Translations under genes and position numbers: made by a program
Part shown: positions 9,934-20,206 of the stretch, one piece after another
How the letters are laid out: each line of letters begins with the position of its first letter
How positions within the stretch are numbered: the stretch's first letter is position 1
Assembly (NCBI GenBank): GCA_946965045.2
Contig: OX337238.1
Location: 1,488,001-1,552,000 of the forward strand
DNA: 64,000 bases
Direction of reading: 5' to 3'
Source of the DNA: Epithemia pelagica
Lineage: Eukaryota > Bacillariophyta > Bacillariophyceae > Surirellales > Surirellaceae
Notes under the pieces: generated by a model
The model's input: the letters and a program-made list of their open reading frames with translations, nothing else
The model's database searches: none
Told to the model about the DNA's origin: nothing

Positions 9934-11421
9934 CTACAAGAATCGTTTGTAGTCTTTGACGATTGTCATAAGGCATAGACCCACACCGACCCCCATGGTA
10001 AAACTGGCCAAGGGGAGGTACCCCTGATCCGACGATGGTTGTTGGGGTTTGGCTTGTTCGAGATCGGCACTTTCTTGGTTGAGCCGTTCCAATCGCACAT
10101 GTTCGGGAACCGGAACCAGATCCATTTGGACGCCATCATTCAGCAAGACCAGAGTGGTTTGGGTCAACAAGTCGTCCAAAATGCCCAAAATAAGACCGTA
10201 CAAGGAGGCATGAAGCTGAGCCGTAAATTGTTGACTAAAATTGGGTTGAAACAAACGAGAAAACCAACTGCGTTTGGTTTGTCCTTCGTGAATATCAATG
10301 CCGGCTTCATGGGAGGCATAGGCCAATAACAAATCGGTATCGACCGGTGTACAAATGGCATGTTGTCGTGATTCCGATGGAGTTGTGGTGGCCACGGCAC
10401 TGGATCCGTCGAGGACTTTTTGGGCTTGTTCCGTTAGCAACTGTTTACGTTGTGTGGGTTCAATGGACAAGCGAAAATCGTGTCCACAGACGGAGACGGC
10501 CAAGGTGGCCGAAAGCAAATCCAGTAGACGAAAGACAATTTTGAGACAATTGACGTAGAGTTGCCGTTCCAAGGCATCGGGGATCAAGGGTTGATTGACC
10601 GCCTTGTTGGCCAACATGCGATCGGCCATTTCTTCCAAGACTGCTTCATCCAAATCATTGCGCAATTGAGACAGTTGCTGTTCCGTTTCCTTATCCAATG
10701 GAAGGCGATGCAACTGCAATTCATGAGCCAAAATGGACGTTCCATGCAATTGGCCAAGAACGTGGTAAATCAAATTCAAGGTCAATTGAATGGTCGACTT
10801 GTACAATTGCCGTTCCATATAATCCGGAATTGCCACAATATTAATGGTTGGATCTTTCAAGCAATCTTCCACCAAGGCATCCACTTGTTTGGAGTCCACA
10901 CCAGAGGGCCAAAACGGATTGGGAGGTGTGACATGCGGCGTTGTTGTTGTTGTGGTTGGTTCGGAGCTTTTCTCTTCAGTGGTTGATGGCGCTTCGTTTT
11001 CGTCACACCAACTGGTGAGAAGGGACCCTCCAGTGGCGGTCGCCAACAACCCGGCTGCAGCAGCCATGATGCCGCCAACCCGTTTCGAAAAGGCAGACTT
11101 GTTGTTGTAGTTGCCTGCTTTGCTGACAGTCGAGAAGGTAGTATTGTTGGCTGCAGCCATCCTGGTAGTAGAATTGCTCGATGCGGCATCGGACGTTGCA
11201 TTGGTGGCAAGAGTCCGTGTCGTGGGTGTGGATGGAAATGGGGACAAGGGAGGAATGGCACAGGCACACGGTGCCATCCCGGAACGTAAGGGAGCGACCG
11301 CGGCCCCCATGCCACCACCATTGAGGTGAAGCAAGGAACGGACCAACGGCACTTTCAAGGACGACGCCATGCTGCGCGGTGGCTGCTGCGAAATTCGGGA
11401 GAGGAGCAAGCGATGCACCAT
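9934..11421 (-). CDS. Probable organelle-targeted protein with an internal duplicated helical domain, function unknown
   Basis: The first ATG of the open frame is at 11421 (MVHRLLLSRISQQPPRS), giving 495 residues. The Arg-rich, acid-free N-terminus looks like a mitochondrial presequence. A short hydrophobic Ala/Gly segment (VGGIMAAAAGLLATATGG) follows. Two related helical modules come next: one begins IPDYMERQLYKSTIQLTLNL, the other IPDALERQLYVNCLKIVFRL. Each continues with a Leu-rich stretch and a basic LxxxQ segment. A weak hydrophobic segment lies near the C-terminus (FTMGVGVGLCLMTIV). I do not recognise the family. The gene is divergent to the LRR-like gene, with 1.9 kb between them. Membrane association in mitochondria is inference from the presequence and hydrophobic ends. 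Confidence 0.75.
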   Translation of the reverse strand: MVHRLLLSRISQQPPRSMASSLKVPLVRSLLHLNGGGMGAAVAPLRSGMAPCACAIPPLSPFPSTPTTRTLATNATSDAASSNSTTRMAAANNTTFSTVSKAGNYNNKSAFSKRVGGIMAAAAGLLATATGGSLLTSWCDENEAPSTTEEKSSEPTTTTTTPHVTPPNPFWPSGVDSKQVDALVEDCLKDPTINIVAIPDYMERQLYKSTIQLTLNLIYHVLGQLHGTSILAHELQLHRLPLDKETEQQLSQLRNDLDEAVLEEMADRMLANKAVNQPLIPDALERQLYVNCLKIVFRLLDLLSATLAVSVCGHDFRLSIEPTQRKQLLTEQAQKVLDGSSAVATTTPSESRQHAICTPVDTDLLLAYASHEAGIDIHEGQTKRSWFSRLFQPNFSQQFTAQLHASLYGLILGILDDLLTQTTLVLLNDGVQMDLVPVPEHVRLERLNQESADLEQAKPQQPSSDQGYLPLASFTMGVGVGLCLMTIVKDYKRFL

Positions 11422-13320
11422 GCTGATCCTTCTACGAATCAAGTCGGTGACAAATACAATGGTTCTTTGGGCAACCCAACAACCGCAATGACGAACACCT
11501 TTCCCATCCAAAGATTCGTCCCCGTCAAAAGAAGCGACTTAACAACGACTACGACACGACCGTTTCTCTCATTGCTAAACCCGAGCCCAAAATAGGTAGA
11601 CATTGTCTGTGAGGCTTCGATGTCAAAGACCCATCTGAGCATCCCACCTACAAAGGTCATCCGATGGAACTATCGAGCATGAATATATAGTATGCGGAGG
11701 GTGCTTTCGACCGTGAGACTACTGCCGGGCAGTATGGATTGAACAAAGCTTGAGGGTGTACCTTTTCTACGGAACCATAGAGTGCTGTATGGCGTGGTTG
11801 ATTTTGACATGAGAGAAGCACATTACCAAGACACTGCTGTTGCTCTCGACACGTCGAGAGGAGGTACTTTCTACGCATCTATGTAAATGTCATGATGGGT
11901 TGTGCCATTCGATGCGGCTGTGTCAAGCAAGGGCAGATTATCAAATGTTTCTGTGACCACCATCCTTACGATACTCCTTGTGCGGACGAGATTCCACAAA
12001 CAAGTAGGTTCCTAGTCAAAACGCGGAATATGCAAACAGAAGGACAACAAGAACAAGAGGGGAAATGCCATGTTCGCATGGTTTGGAACCTAAAGCAGTG
12101 TCATGTATCCGTAGGTTGCCCCTGATCCGATTGTGGAGAGCTCTCAAGGTTCCGTTCTCGCGTTGTTGCTCTTTCTCAAGTTCTCTCCCGTGTCAGGACT
12201 TGTTCGTTTGTCATTCGAGGATTCGAGGCATCATTTCCCCAAACAACTACTGCCAGTTCGGATCTTGAGAAAGAGGATCCGCTCCATCTCTTTCCGTCCG
12301 TCCAGTCGCGAGCGATTGGCGTTGGAAGTTGGAAGGGATTGCAGGAGAGGCCAGCGCGGAATGCGTGACTGCGGTATCCCCACAAACGCGACTCCTGTCG
12401 CAAGGCGAGACACGCCACAGCCACATTATTTTTGCAACTTGCACAACACATACACAAGGCATGGTCCATGGTCATCGGATTCTCATGCTCGGCCCATGAT
12501 GCTTTCAGCCTGCGACAAGACTGCAGTCCATTCACTTTATGGGAATCTGTTTCCTTTCTAACAGAGTTGGGAAACGGATGCCCTCCCTGCCGCCAAAAAT
12601 AATTGCTTCCATTTTTATCATTGGCATTCTCCATCGTGTCTTTTGTTCTTCTTGTTTGCCTTGTGTGTGTTTGTTTGTCATGGTTTCTCGCCATGTTTCA
12701 TGTTATATGAACTACCATTCGTTTGGAATGGTTCTGCGCGCTGTGACCTGCGATGCAATCCCAGATTTACTCTAGTCCGTGCTGCCGTATTTTGGGGCGA
12801 ACGAACCCATCGTCGCTTCTGACAGAAGGATGGACCGCGTCATGAAGATGAGTTCCCATCATCCACCGGTGTGGTGGTGGGTTTGGTGTTGTTTGATTCT
12901 GCTCGTGTTGTTTGTTTCTCGTGTTTACTGTGTTTACTTCGGATGGCGTTGTCATTGCCCGCTACTCCGAGGGATGGTCCAGTCGCTAGCGACTGACTGG
13001 AATCCATCTCGCGACTCAGAACTTCTTGGAAACACGTGCTTGTACTTATGCCCTGTACAGGTCGCCATGCTTGAGTTCCGCTGTATCCATGGACCTGCCG
13101 GCGCGGAATGCGTGAACCAGCCCCATACATTCTTCCACGCGAGCCGATAAACAGAAGCATCCATGCGACACCCGTCGGGCGCACGTGCACATGTCGGAAC
13201 AATCACACATACACACAACTCGAGAATAACTCAATCTCAACAACCAAATTATTGAGACCACACACTTTTCTTGTCATTGTGAACATCCACGGCGCAGCCA
13301 CAACACACTAGACCAAGAGC
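11422..13320. other. Long divergent intergenic region
   Basis: A 1.9-kb spacer between two divergent genes. Several short ORFs on both strands overlap each other and have no domain or consistent codon character. No repeat, RNA gene or element end was recognised. Parts are probably 5' untranslated regions. Confidence 0.4.
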
Positions 13321-15687
13321 ATGGAGGACGACAGCGCCATTCCTGGTTGCCCCAAGGGAACAGAGGATCCCAACGCGGACGAAATGGCGGAGGATGAGGC
13401 GATTCGTCAGGTATGGCAAACGTATACGAACCAGTTTCGTCCACCACCGTCCCCAACACCAAACCATCAACCCACTGATCCACAACCACCGCCTCGCAAC
13501 AACAACAACAACAACACTGAGAATGAAGCTGCCCAAGAGCAACCACCACAACGCCCGGTGTACTTGCGATCCATTCACTTTCCGGCGGGTATGCATTTGA
13601 CTGGTCGTCAATTGGACGTTTTACAATCCGAAATCTCCAACCTCGATTCATCGTCGTCGTCGTCATATATTGCCGGCGCCACTCGAAACAACAACAACAA
13701 TGATTGGAGACGCCACATTCCTCGTCCCAATACAGTGGAAATTTCACCCCACGTCACCTTTGCTCCAACGGCTGGACCGTCGTTGCGAGCCGTCTTGGCC
13801 GAATTAAAGGGTGAACCCATGATGGTATTGCATGGCAAGCGACGATTGGCGGCGGCCACCTCCGAACAACAAGAACCACAGGACGAACCATTCCAAGACG
13901 TGGAACCTGCCACGTTGCAAGACTTTGAAACCTTGTTCACTTGTCTCACCGCACCACCACCATTGCGGCGGCAACAACCCACCGACGATCGACCTCGTAC
14001 CCACCGTCGCACCAAACTGGGTAGTAGTAGTACCATGGTGGGAATAACCGTGGCCTTGTTGGAATTGGACTTGTGTGGACGCAGGGCGGGGCAGCAATTG
14101 GGACGGTTGGTCTCGTCGTTTGATCGACGGTGTGGCTTGTACATGAATGCCAGTCGTGTGGACCGGAATTTTGGTCACGCCTTTTGTACCACGGCCACCC
14201 AGGTTCCCTATGCCTGGATTGTCAATCATGGTGCCGAACCTAGTGTGGAACACAACGACAATGACAATGACAGTCATACTCATGACTCGGTTTGGTCCCT
14301 CCTCTTTGAGTATTGGCGCACGCATGGCACTGTCCCCAGCATGATTCAATTTAGCAACATGTCCTTGGGAACCGCCTTGCCCCATCTCAATCGCTTGTTG
14401 CAAGCCCAAGCTACCGCCGTCGTTCATTCGAGTCCGGCGTCGGCGTCGTCGGCCCTTCAAATTCTCAAGTTGCGCCACGTGTCCTTTGCCGAAACCACCG
14501 CGGCACTGGAATGGCAAGTCTTTTTTCATCAAGCCATTCCCTACATTCCCAGTGTCGACTTGTCCGATTGCACGGCCCTGTCATTGCTCGTGCCATCGTC
14601 ATCATCGTCGACCGTATCCTCGCCGCCGTCCCGGAGACGGCTCTGGTCTTCCTCCTCGTCTGCGACCAATTCTCCTCCCAGCCAGTATCGGGGCTGGCGT
14701 GATTTGACCTTGGCCAATACCCGAGTCTTTCAACCCTTTGACCACAAGATGGATCTCATTCAAACCTTTGTCGATTCCCTCCTCTTTCCCAATCCGTCGT
14801 CGTGTCCGGAAAATCATGACGACAATGATGACGACGACCAGGCACGAGGACGACAAGGACAACGAAGACGACACGGTTCGCTGCAAGAACTCAACTTGTC
14901 CAGTTGCAGTGTCGACGATACCGTGGCCCGGGCCCTCTTTACCGCTCTCCAGGAAAATACCACGCTTCAAAAATTGTTGGTGGGAGGGGACAATCCAATG
15001 ACTCTCACCACCACTTCAACCTCCAACAATACAAACAACAACACTACAACAATCACCAATTCTCGTTCGGATTATGGTTCTTGGTACGACTGCTTGTCAC
15101 AGATTGGTCATTTGCGAGAATTGCATCTTCCAGCCAGTCTCTGGTCTCATACCAGGAGATGTGAATGGAATCCATTTTTGCAAGCCCTGTTTCAAAATAC
15201 CAGTCTCTGTACCGTCGTCCTGGAACCGCCCGCACCTCCTCGTGAACGACGACACGACGAACAAGGAGACGAAGACGACGACGACGAACGCACCCACACG
15301 GCCACCACCACCACGATTCGGGACGGTGACGACCCACGAATGCCGCGCCACACCATTTTGGAAACCATTCACTCCATTACCAAGCGCAACCGCGGACTTG
15401 ACATGATCCACACGACATTGGACGCCTTGGTCGTCCAAACCACCACCAATACAACTCCCACCTCCTGGGAAAAAGACGAGGAGGAGCACCACGCGACGTG
15501 GTCGTGCGATCGAGCGTGGTGGGGGTTGGTCATTCCAGTCACTATGGAATTGGTGCAGGACAATCCCAGTGCTCTCTTTCTCTTGATGCAAGGCATGTGG
15601 CCTCAACTCGGCCACACTACCACATCCAAAACGAACCCCAACATGCCTCCGATCCGAGACGACAGCAGAACTCGTACAGCATGCTGA
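13321..15687 (+). CDS. Large low-complexity protein with a leucine-rich-repeat-like region
   Basis: A 788-codon intronless ORF. The N-terminal 100 residues are Pro/Asn/Gln-rich with homopolymeric Asn and Ser runs encoded by AAC and TCG repeats. From about residue 230 the protein has scattered LRR/RNI-type units. The clearest are LQELNLSSCSVDD followed by ARALFTALQENTTLQKLLV (about 520-555) and IGHLRELHLPASLW (about 590). These fit the pattern of one strand and one helix per unit, as in ribonuclease-inhibitor-like repeats. Acidic and Thr-rich spacers (DDNDDDD, TSTSNNTNNNTTT) interrupt the repeats. No signal peptide or membrane segment is seen. LRR proteins act as binding scaffolds; the partner is unknown. 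Several sizeable ORFs on the opposite strand here are shadows. Confidence 0.75.
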   Translation: MEDDSAIPGCPKGTEDPNADEMAEDEAIRQVWQTYTNQFRPPPSPTPNHQPTDPQPPPRNNNNNNTENEAAQEQPPQRPVYLRSIHFPAGMHLTGRQLDVLQSEISNLDSSSSSSYIAGATRNNNNNDWRRHIPRPNTVEISPHVTFAPTAGPSLRAVLAELKGEPMMVLHGKRRLAAATSEQQEPQDEPFQDVEPATLQDFETLFTCLTAPPPLRRQQPTDDRPRTHRRTKLGSSSTMVGITVALLELDLCGRRAGQQLGRLVSSFDRRCGLYMNASRVDRNFGHAFCTTATQVPYAWIVNHGAEPSVEHNDNDNDSHTHDSVWSLLFEYWRTHGTVPSMIQFSNMSLGTALPHLNRLLQAQATAVVHSSPASASSALQILKLRHVSFAETTAALEWQVFFHQAIPYIPSVDLSDCTALSLLVPSSSSSTVSSPPSRRRLWSSSSSATNSPPSQYRGWRDLTLANTRVFQPFDHKMDLIQTFVDSLLFPNPSSCPENHDDNDDDDQARGRQGQRRRHGSLQELNLSSCSVDDTVARALFTALQENTTLQKLLVGGDNPMTLTTTSTSNNTNNNTTTITNSRSDYGSWYDCLSQIGHLRELHLPASLWSHTRRCEWNPFLQALFQNTSLCTVVLEPPAPPRERRHDEQGDEDDDDERTHTATTTTIRDGDDPRMPRHTILETIHSITKRNRGLDMIHTTLDALVVQTTTNTTPTSWEKDEEEHHATWSCDRAWWGLVIPVTMELVQDNPSALFLLMQGMWPQLGHTTTSKTNPNMPPIRDDSRTRTAC

Positions 15688-16531
15688 GTGACATTCGTGT
15701 CAAAGCAGAGAGGCCCCATGCAAACGCATTTGCGTAGGCCCTCTCACGAACGCCAAACGACACGAAGCACTGTACCGTTGCGCGTGTCAGGAGAGAACGA
15801 AAAACCAAGCAGCGGCCAACCACACCCGAGTACGACGGATGTAGTGGAACGGAGAACCGTAAACCAAAAGGACAACGAAACAAAGGACGACGACATGGAA
15901 GCAGCACTTGTTCACCTTGGTCGATTGTGATCGTACATGAATGTCAGTAGGCAGTGCCGGTGAACAAACAAGAAAGGCGGTCCAATACGACGCCATGGCA
16001 GAGTTCCATGCGCGAGAATGAAAACATTGTGCTGCGTTTCTGGAACCAAAACAATGCGTGTTTTGGTGAGGCCGTTGGGCATCGCTTGTCGCAGATTTTG
16101 ATGCTGCGCAGAATCTCTGGCAGTTGCATATGCTACTAAGCTATAGAATGTTGTACCAACACAAGCGTGCTGGCGACTGCGAATCATTGCAATAATACAC
16201 TAAAAAAGTCAGAAAAGCTAAAAATCCAGTGTCAACTCTCAAACAAAGGTCTTGCACCCAAAATTTTTAAAAATCATTTCTCTGGTGATAGGCTGACCTT
16301 TCAAAGTCATTTCTACGATTCGGAGCTTCACATGTCATGGTTGCATCACTCCTTTGTGAATCCGTCGACATGACACAATCTGTAACTGGACAATGGCTAG
16401 AATACTGCAAGGGGATTTTCATCCCTTACATCAACAAGCGTCCTCATCTTTGCCTTATATCCATTGCCATGAGCGATCCAGTATCATCGCTCCTCATTCC
16501 TCCTCGTTGTCGCATTGAAACCTGTCGGTTC
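15688..16531. other. Convergent intergenic region
   Basis: About 0.8 kb between the 3' ends of the LRR-like gene and the flavodoxin gene. Only short ORFs without recognisable features are present. Confidence 0.4.
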
Positions 16532-17020
16532 TTACGAGTCTAGACTCGACCAAAATCCTTGAATCCAAGGTTCCACTTCTTCCAAACCAGTGCGTTCATC
16601 CGCAATCCCCAAGGTATATTGCCGTTGTCCGCCCAAGGCATGCAATCGTGCATCCAATTCTTGAGCAACTTGATTGCAATCCTTCGCCGATGTAGTTTGT
16701 CGATCCAACAATAAATTGGAATCTCCCAAGCCCAAGACGGCGAATCGAAATTTGCCATCCAGCAAGGTTTCTGGATGTGTTTTGCGTTTAAAGAATCGGA
16801 CGCAACTGCCCCCTTCTTCGGTCGGTGCCGCATTTTCAATGGTTTGCAACACAAAACACACAATCGTCTCGGCGTCGTGATCCAACAGGGCCTTGGGACG
16901 CTCCGAAGCGCATTGCATACGGACGGTGGCGGTGACGGAACTAGGCTTTTTGGCAACGACTTGCTCGGCTACATCCTTGGCCAATTCACCGCCATGAACC
17001 ACAACGACCGTCGAAACCAT
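16532..17020 (-). CDS. Small stand-alone flavodoxin-like protein
   Basis: The start is the ATG at 17020 (MVSTVVVVHGGELAKDVA), giving 162 residues; the frame extends a little upstream but with no ATG. The N-terminal strand and loop correspond to the FMN phosphate-binding region, although the usual T/S-rich loop is weak (VVVHGGELA). The C-terminal half is typical of the FMN-binding domain of diflavin reductases: FAVLGLGDSN, then LDARLHALGG, then GLEEVEPWIQGFW. In methionine synthase reductase and P450 reductase this domain passes electrons from an FAD module to the acceptor. Here it is alone, so it would need a separate reductase partner. A 13-bp inverted repeat lies about 130 bp upstream. Confidence 0.75.
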   Translation of the reverse strand: MVSTVVVVHGGELAKDVAEQVVAKKPSSVTATVRMQCASERPKALLDHDAETIVCFVLQTIENAAPTEEGGSCVRFFKRKTHPETLLDGKFRFAVLGLGDSNLLLDRQTTSAKDCNQVAQELDARLHALGGQRQYTLGIADERTGLEEVEPWIQGFWSSLDS

Positions 17021-17147
17021 GGTGCTCGATACAAAAGTGTGTTGAACGAATGACAACAAGACCACCTTTCTCCTAGCACGTGCTTCCGATTTGCACTGTC
17101 ATTTTTCGTGCAGCTGACGTACCTGTACATGAAAGTTACACGTGTAA

Positions 17148-17176
17148 GTAGCTACCTACCTTAGGTAGGTAGCTAC
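17148..17176. repeat. Perfect 13-bp inverted repeat upstream of the flavodoxin gene
   Basis: GTAGCTACCTACC, a 3-bp spacer, then GGTAGGTAGCTAC. The repeat lies in the 255-bp gap between the flavodoxin gene start and the RRM gene end. It could be a regulatory palindrome or an RNA hairpin in the 5' leader. Confidence 0.7.
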
Positions 17177-17275
17177 CGAGGGCAAGTGCTCCAAGTAGAA
17201 TTTCAGAAAGTCACCCTAACCTAATAAGCACGAACTTAGGATTGAGAACTAGAGCGCTACCCAACTACCATGAAC

Positions 17276-18451
17276 CTATATATGTTTCCCCTTCGTTTCT
17301 TCTAGTGGAGGACGCCCATCCAATTTCATGGGAATTCCGGGAGCAACGGGTTGCATCACCGACGCCGTTCCCATGGCGACGGGTGGAGTGGAAGCGGCCA
17401 TAGGGACATAGGACGGCGCGGATGCAATCACACCCATTGGAATGCCTTCGGCAAAGACGGGAGGAGGAGTGGTCGCGGAAGCAGGGTACGTTCCGGTCGT
17501 TAATGGTGCAGTAGGGCTCGTCGGGTAGGCCAAGGGCATCTCTCCGTACACGGCACCGGGAGTCGGAGCAACACCAACAACCGAAGGTGGAGTAGTGTAG
17601 TAGACGGGTGCTGGCATGTAGGATGCAGGCACCATTCCTGCGGGAGCACAGTAGCCCCCTTGTGGGTAGGGGTACTGCTGCACGGCAGTGCCGTCCCCAT
17701 AGTACATCATCATGGATGGATCATAGGTAGGTACGGGACCTCGTCCATAGTGTTTCATGGCGGTAGCTGCGGGAGGATTTAAGTTCGGAGATCGTCGCTG
17801 GGAATGATACTTTCCCATTCCGCCTCCACCACGCGATTCCTTGGGTTCCGCCATTTTGATTTCAATCAGCTTGTCACGCATTTGGACACGTCCGGTGGTC
17901 GGTCCCGTCGGGTCGGTACTGTGGGGATCGCGTCCGAGCGTGAGCAGATACTTGGCCACGGCGGCATCCTGAAAGGTAACGAATCCAAAGCCACGTGATC
18001 GTTGGGTTTCAAAGTCAAACATGACGACACTGTCAATCAATTCTCCGTATTGTTCAAAAAAGGCTCGAAACTCAGCATCCGTCACATCTTGAGGAAGGCC
18101 TCCCACAAAAAGCTTGCGAGCATCCTTCTTAAAGGGTGGAACGGTCAGGGCACGTCGAGTACTGGTTCCAGTTAGGTCCGCAGCAACCTCATGATCGGGA
18201 TCCACATTGCTAGTGCCACTAGCCTGGTCTTCCACTTGGGTAGTTAAATCCTCAGACTGCGCTGTTTGCTCAGGTGGGGCTTGCGTTTTCGAATTCACCC
18301 CGCCGCTTTCTTCGGTACCCTGTTGCGGATTGGAGTCATCGTTCCTCTTTGGAGACGAGGAGGACGAGGTTGTTCCGTCAGGATCCGCCGTTGGGGTGGG
18401 CTTGTCGTCGCCAGTGTTGGTTGGTTGAAGATCCGTCGAGTTTGGGCTCAT
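17276..18451 (-). CDS. RNA-binding protein with one RRM (hnRNP/DAZAP1/Musashi-like)
   Basis: The first ATG is at 18451 (MSPNSTDLQP), giving 391 residues. The N-terminal 105 residues are acidic, Ser/Thr-rich and disordered. A single RRM follows, with RNP2 KLFVGGL at about 113-119 and RNP1 RGFGFVTF at about 153-160; the aromatic residues that stack on RNA are present. The C-terminal 190 residues are rich in Gly, Pro, Tyr and Met (for example YYGDGTAVQQYPYPQGG) and resemble the prion-like tails of hnRNP A/DAZAP1 proteins. A role in mRNA binding, splicing or translation control is expected, in nucleus or cytoplasm. The gene is co-oriented with the flavodoxin gene but has its own long upstream region. 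Confidence 0.85.
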   Translation of the reverse strand: MSPNSTDLQPTNTGDDKPTPTADPDGTTSSSSSPKRNDDSNPQQGTEESGGVNSKTQAPPEQTAQSEDLTTQVEDQASGTSNVDPDHEVAADLTGTSTRRALTVPPFKKDARKLFVGGLPQDVTDAEFRAFFEQYGELIDSVVMFDFETQRSRGFGFVTFQDAAVAKYLLTLGRDPHSTDPTGPTTGRVQMRDKLIEIKMAEPKESRGGGGMGKYHSQRRSPNLNPPAATAMKHYGRGPVPTYDPSMMMYYGDGTAVQQYPYPQGGYCAPAGMVPASYMPAPVYYTTPPSVVGVAPTPGAVYGEMPLAYPTSPTAPLTTGTYPASATTPPPVFAEGIPMGVIASAPSYVPMAASTPPVAMGTASVMQPVAPGIPMKLDGRPPLEETKGKHI

Positions 18452-19139
18452 GGGCGACACAGACAACAAGAGTGGAGATACAAAGACCGGACGTAGACGT
18501 ACGTAGAATCAGTACTGGAAGCAGGATTCGGGTTCGATGTGCGAAAGAATCCAAACGATAATGAGGTTTTGATGAGATTGATGGCCTCAAGATCGAATCG
18601 TCCGAATCGACTTGTTGACTCAAGATATTGGTTTCAAAGAAGAAAGGTGATCAGAGAAGCTAGAACCCGTCAAGGGCAACAGCAAAGCTGCGCAAAACCA
18701 ACGATACCAATGGGATGATTCTGGAGTTCGTGAAGGTGGGATATGCGAAGAGTCGGACCCAGACGTGAGATACTCCCCGGAAGGAAGCCGAGAGAGGAGA
18801 GAGAGACAGAACTCTCTTGGATTTGGATGGCACAGAAAGACGTGAACGCGGACACAGGGACTACTGTTTGGATCATACGGATTCGGTGGGGAGGACGCAA
18901 AGGGTGCGCATGACGTGGTTTCATCCTGGATCGAGTCACCCGAGAAGATCGCTTGGAAATTACATGAAGCGTGATTGCATAATTTCGAGCGGATCCATCA
19001 AGTCATGAGTGCATAGGGATCTTATATATCCTACGTCATGAAATTCTTTCACCCGCTATGGAGTAATCGGTGGAAGCTATTAGGCTATGAGAGGCAGAGT
19101 TCCTAGCTAGTAGTTCTCTAGCTAGGAGAACCTTCGAAA
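18452..19139. other. Intergenic region 5' of the RRM gene
   Basis: About 0.7 kb. It includes a near-palindrome around 19109-19130 (GTTCTCTAGCTAGGAGAAC). No coding signal is seen. Confidence 0.4.
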
Positions 19140-19664
19140 TCACCGCCGCTCCTGTCGACTGTTATTCTTGTTGGTAAGTACTGGGTATCGTAGCTCGGCA
19201 TTCTCCATTTTACCCTTTTCACTCGACACTGTCACAGACTCCTCCTCTTCCTTGTCGACAACCTTACCTTCATCTAGACCCATTTTATCCATGAGCGACG
19301 AGAGGCGTCCTTGTTGTTCATTGCTCAACGATCGCGATTTTCCTTCATCGCTAATATCTCCAATTTCGGTGCACTTGTACAACGCAATGTTGGTAAAGAA
19401 TCCGGTACTACACAGTGCCTCATTTCGGTCTTTCAAGGCATGGGCGACCGACGGCACCGTACCAGTACTACAGGCAGTTCTCATCACCCTTGCCGTCCTT
19501 GTCAAAAAGGCACGGCGGAAGGAAGAATCTGCTTCGTGCCCCCGGGGTCGATGAGGAGGAGGAGGGGCAGAAAGGCAGTGCACGAACGACGTCCTGCTGC
19601 ACATCCACACCAAGAGCGCTGGTACAAGGAAAACCATCTCGAAGAGACAACTAGCTCGTCTCAT
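19140..19664 (-). CDS. Putative plastid (thylakoid-lumen) protein with signal peptide and twin-arginine segment
   Basis: 174 codons from an ATG at 19664. Residues 10-32 form a signal peptide (MVFLVPALLVWMCSRTSF then VHCLSA). Behind it, SFRRAFL precedes a weakly hydrophobic stretch ending in VPSVAHA. This has the layout of a twin-arginine lumen-targeting signal with an AxA-type cleavage site, so an ER signal plus a lumen signal is plausible in a complex plastid. The mature part has three Cys (ALCSTGFFTNIALYKCTEIG) and then a Glu/Lys-rich tail. I recognise no enzyme domain. The small size and localisation signals suggest an accessory photosynthetic or lumen protein; this is inference. The residue after the first cleavage site is not the usual Phe, which weakens the plastid call. 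Confidence 0.6.
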   Translation of the reverse strand: MRRASCLFEMVFLVPALLVWMCSRTSFVHCLSAPPPPHRPRGHEADSSFRRAFLTRTARVMRTACSTGTVPSVAHALKDRNEALCSTGFFTNIALYKCTEIGDISDEGKSRSLSNEQQGRLSSLMDKMGLDEGKVVDKEEEESVTVSSEKGKMENAELRYPVLTNKNNSRQERR

Positions 19665-20206
19665 TATTGTGAGAAGATTGATTTGTACAAAAGCAAAGAA
19701 AGGAGGGTGATCCAGTACGGTATAGTGTTGCCAACGGATCTACCGTGACGGAGCAATCATCAATGATGTTGTGCTCGGGTTCGTACATGTACATGGTGTG
19801 GAGAGGGGGTACGTAGTACGTACCACGATACTTCTCCGTGATTTCATTTTTATGTAAGATCGCGCAACTGTCGCGCAATCGCGCCGGCTATTTTGCTCCG
19901 AAACCATCTATCAAACGTGGTACCCCCTAGCGAAAAGGTGAATCCAGATTGATCGTGATTCACAGACAGACAGAGTGCACTGACTGATGTTTTCACCCTT
20001 ACCCATTCACGAGCAGGACTCGCTCTTCCGCTAGGGATATCAAACGTGCATGAAAATGATTTTCGTTCCTCGCCGCAACTGCCGAAACAGAACGGTTTTA
20101 TGGTGGGAAGTGGGAACTCGCAAATAAAAAACCCGCCCACACCGGCAAAACGGTGGGATCCCGTATTTTCCTTGAGAAGCCAAAGTGGTTCATTAGTAGC
20201 AGCACG
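19665..20206. other. Divergent intergenic region
   Basis: About 0.5 kb between the lumen-protein gene and the protease-fold gene. Nothing beyond probable promoters is seen. Confidence 0.35.

Noticed and set aside
10015-10040. GGTACCCC motif resembling the MITE end
   Set aside because: It lies inside a conserved coding region (DQGYLPLASF) and lacks the CAATCG part.
12176-12694. 172-codon minus-strand ORF in the long intergenic region
   Set aside because: Overlapping ORFs in other frames are equally long, and no domain or codon preference supports it.
13608-14532. 178- and 242-codon minus-strand ORFs
   Set aside because: They lie opposite the LRR-like gene and consist of reverse-read low-complexity runs.
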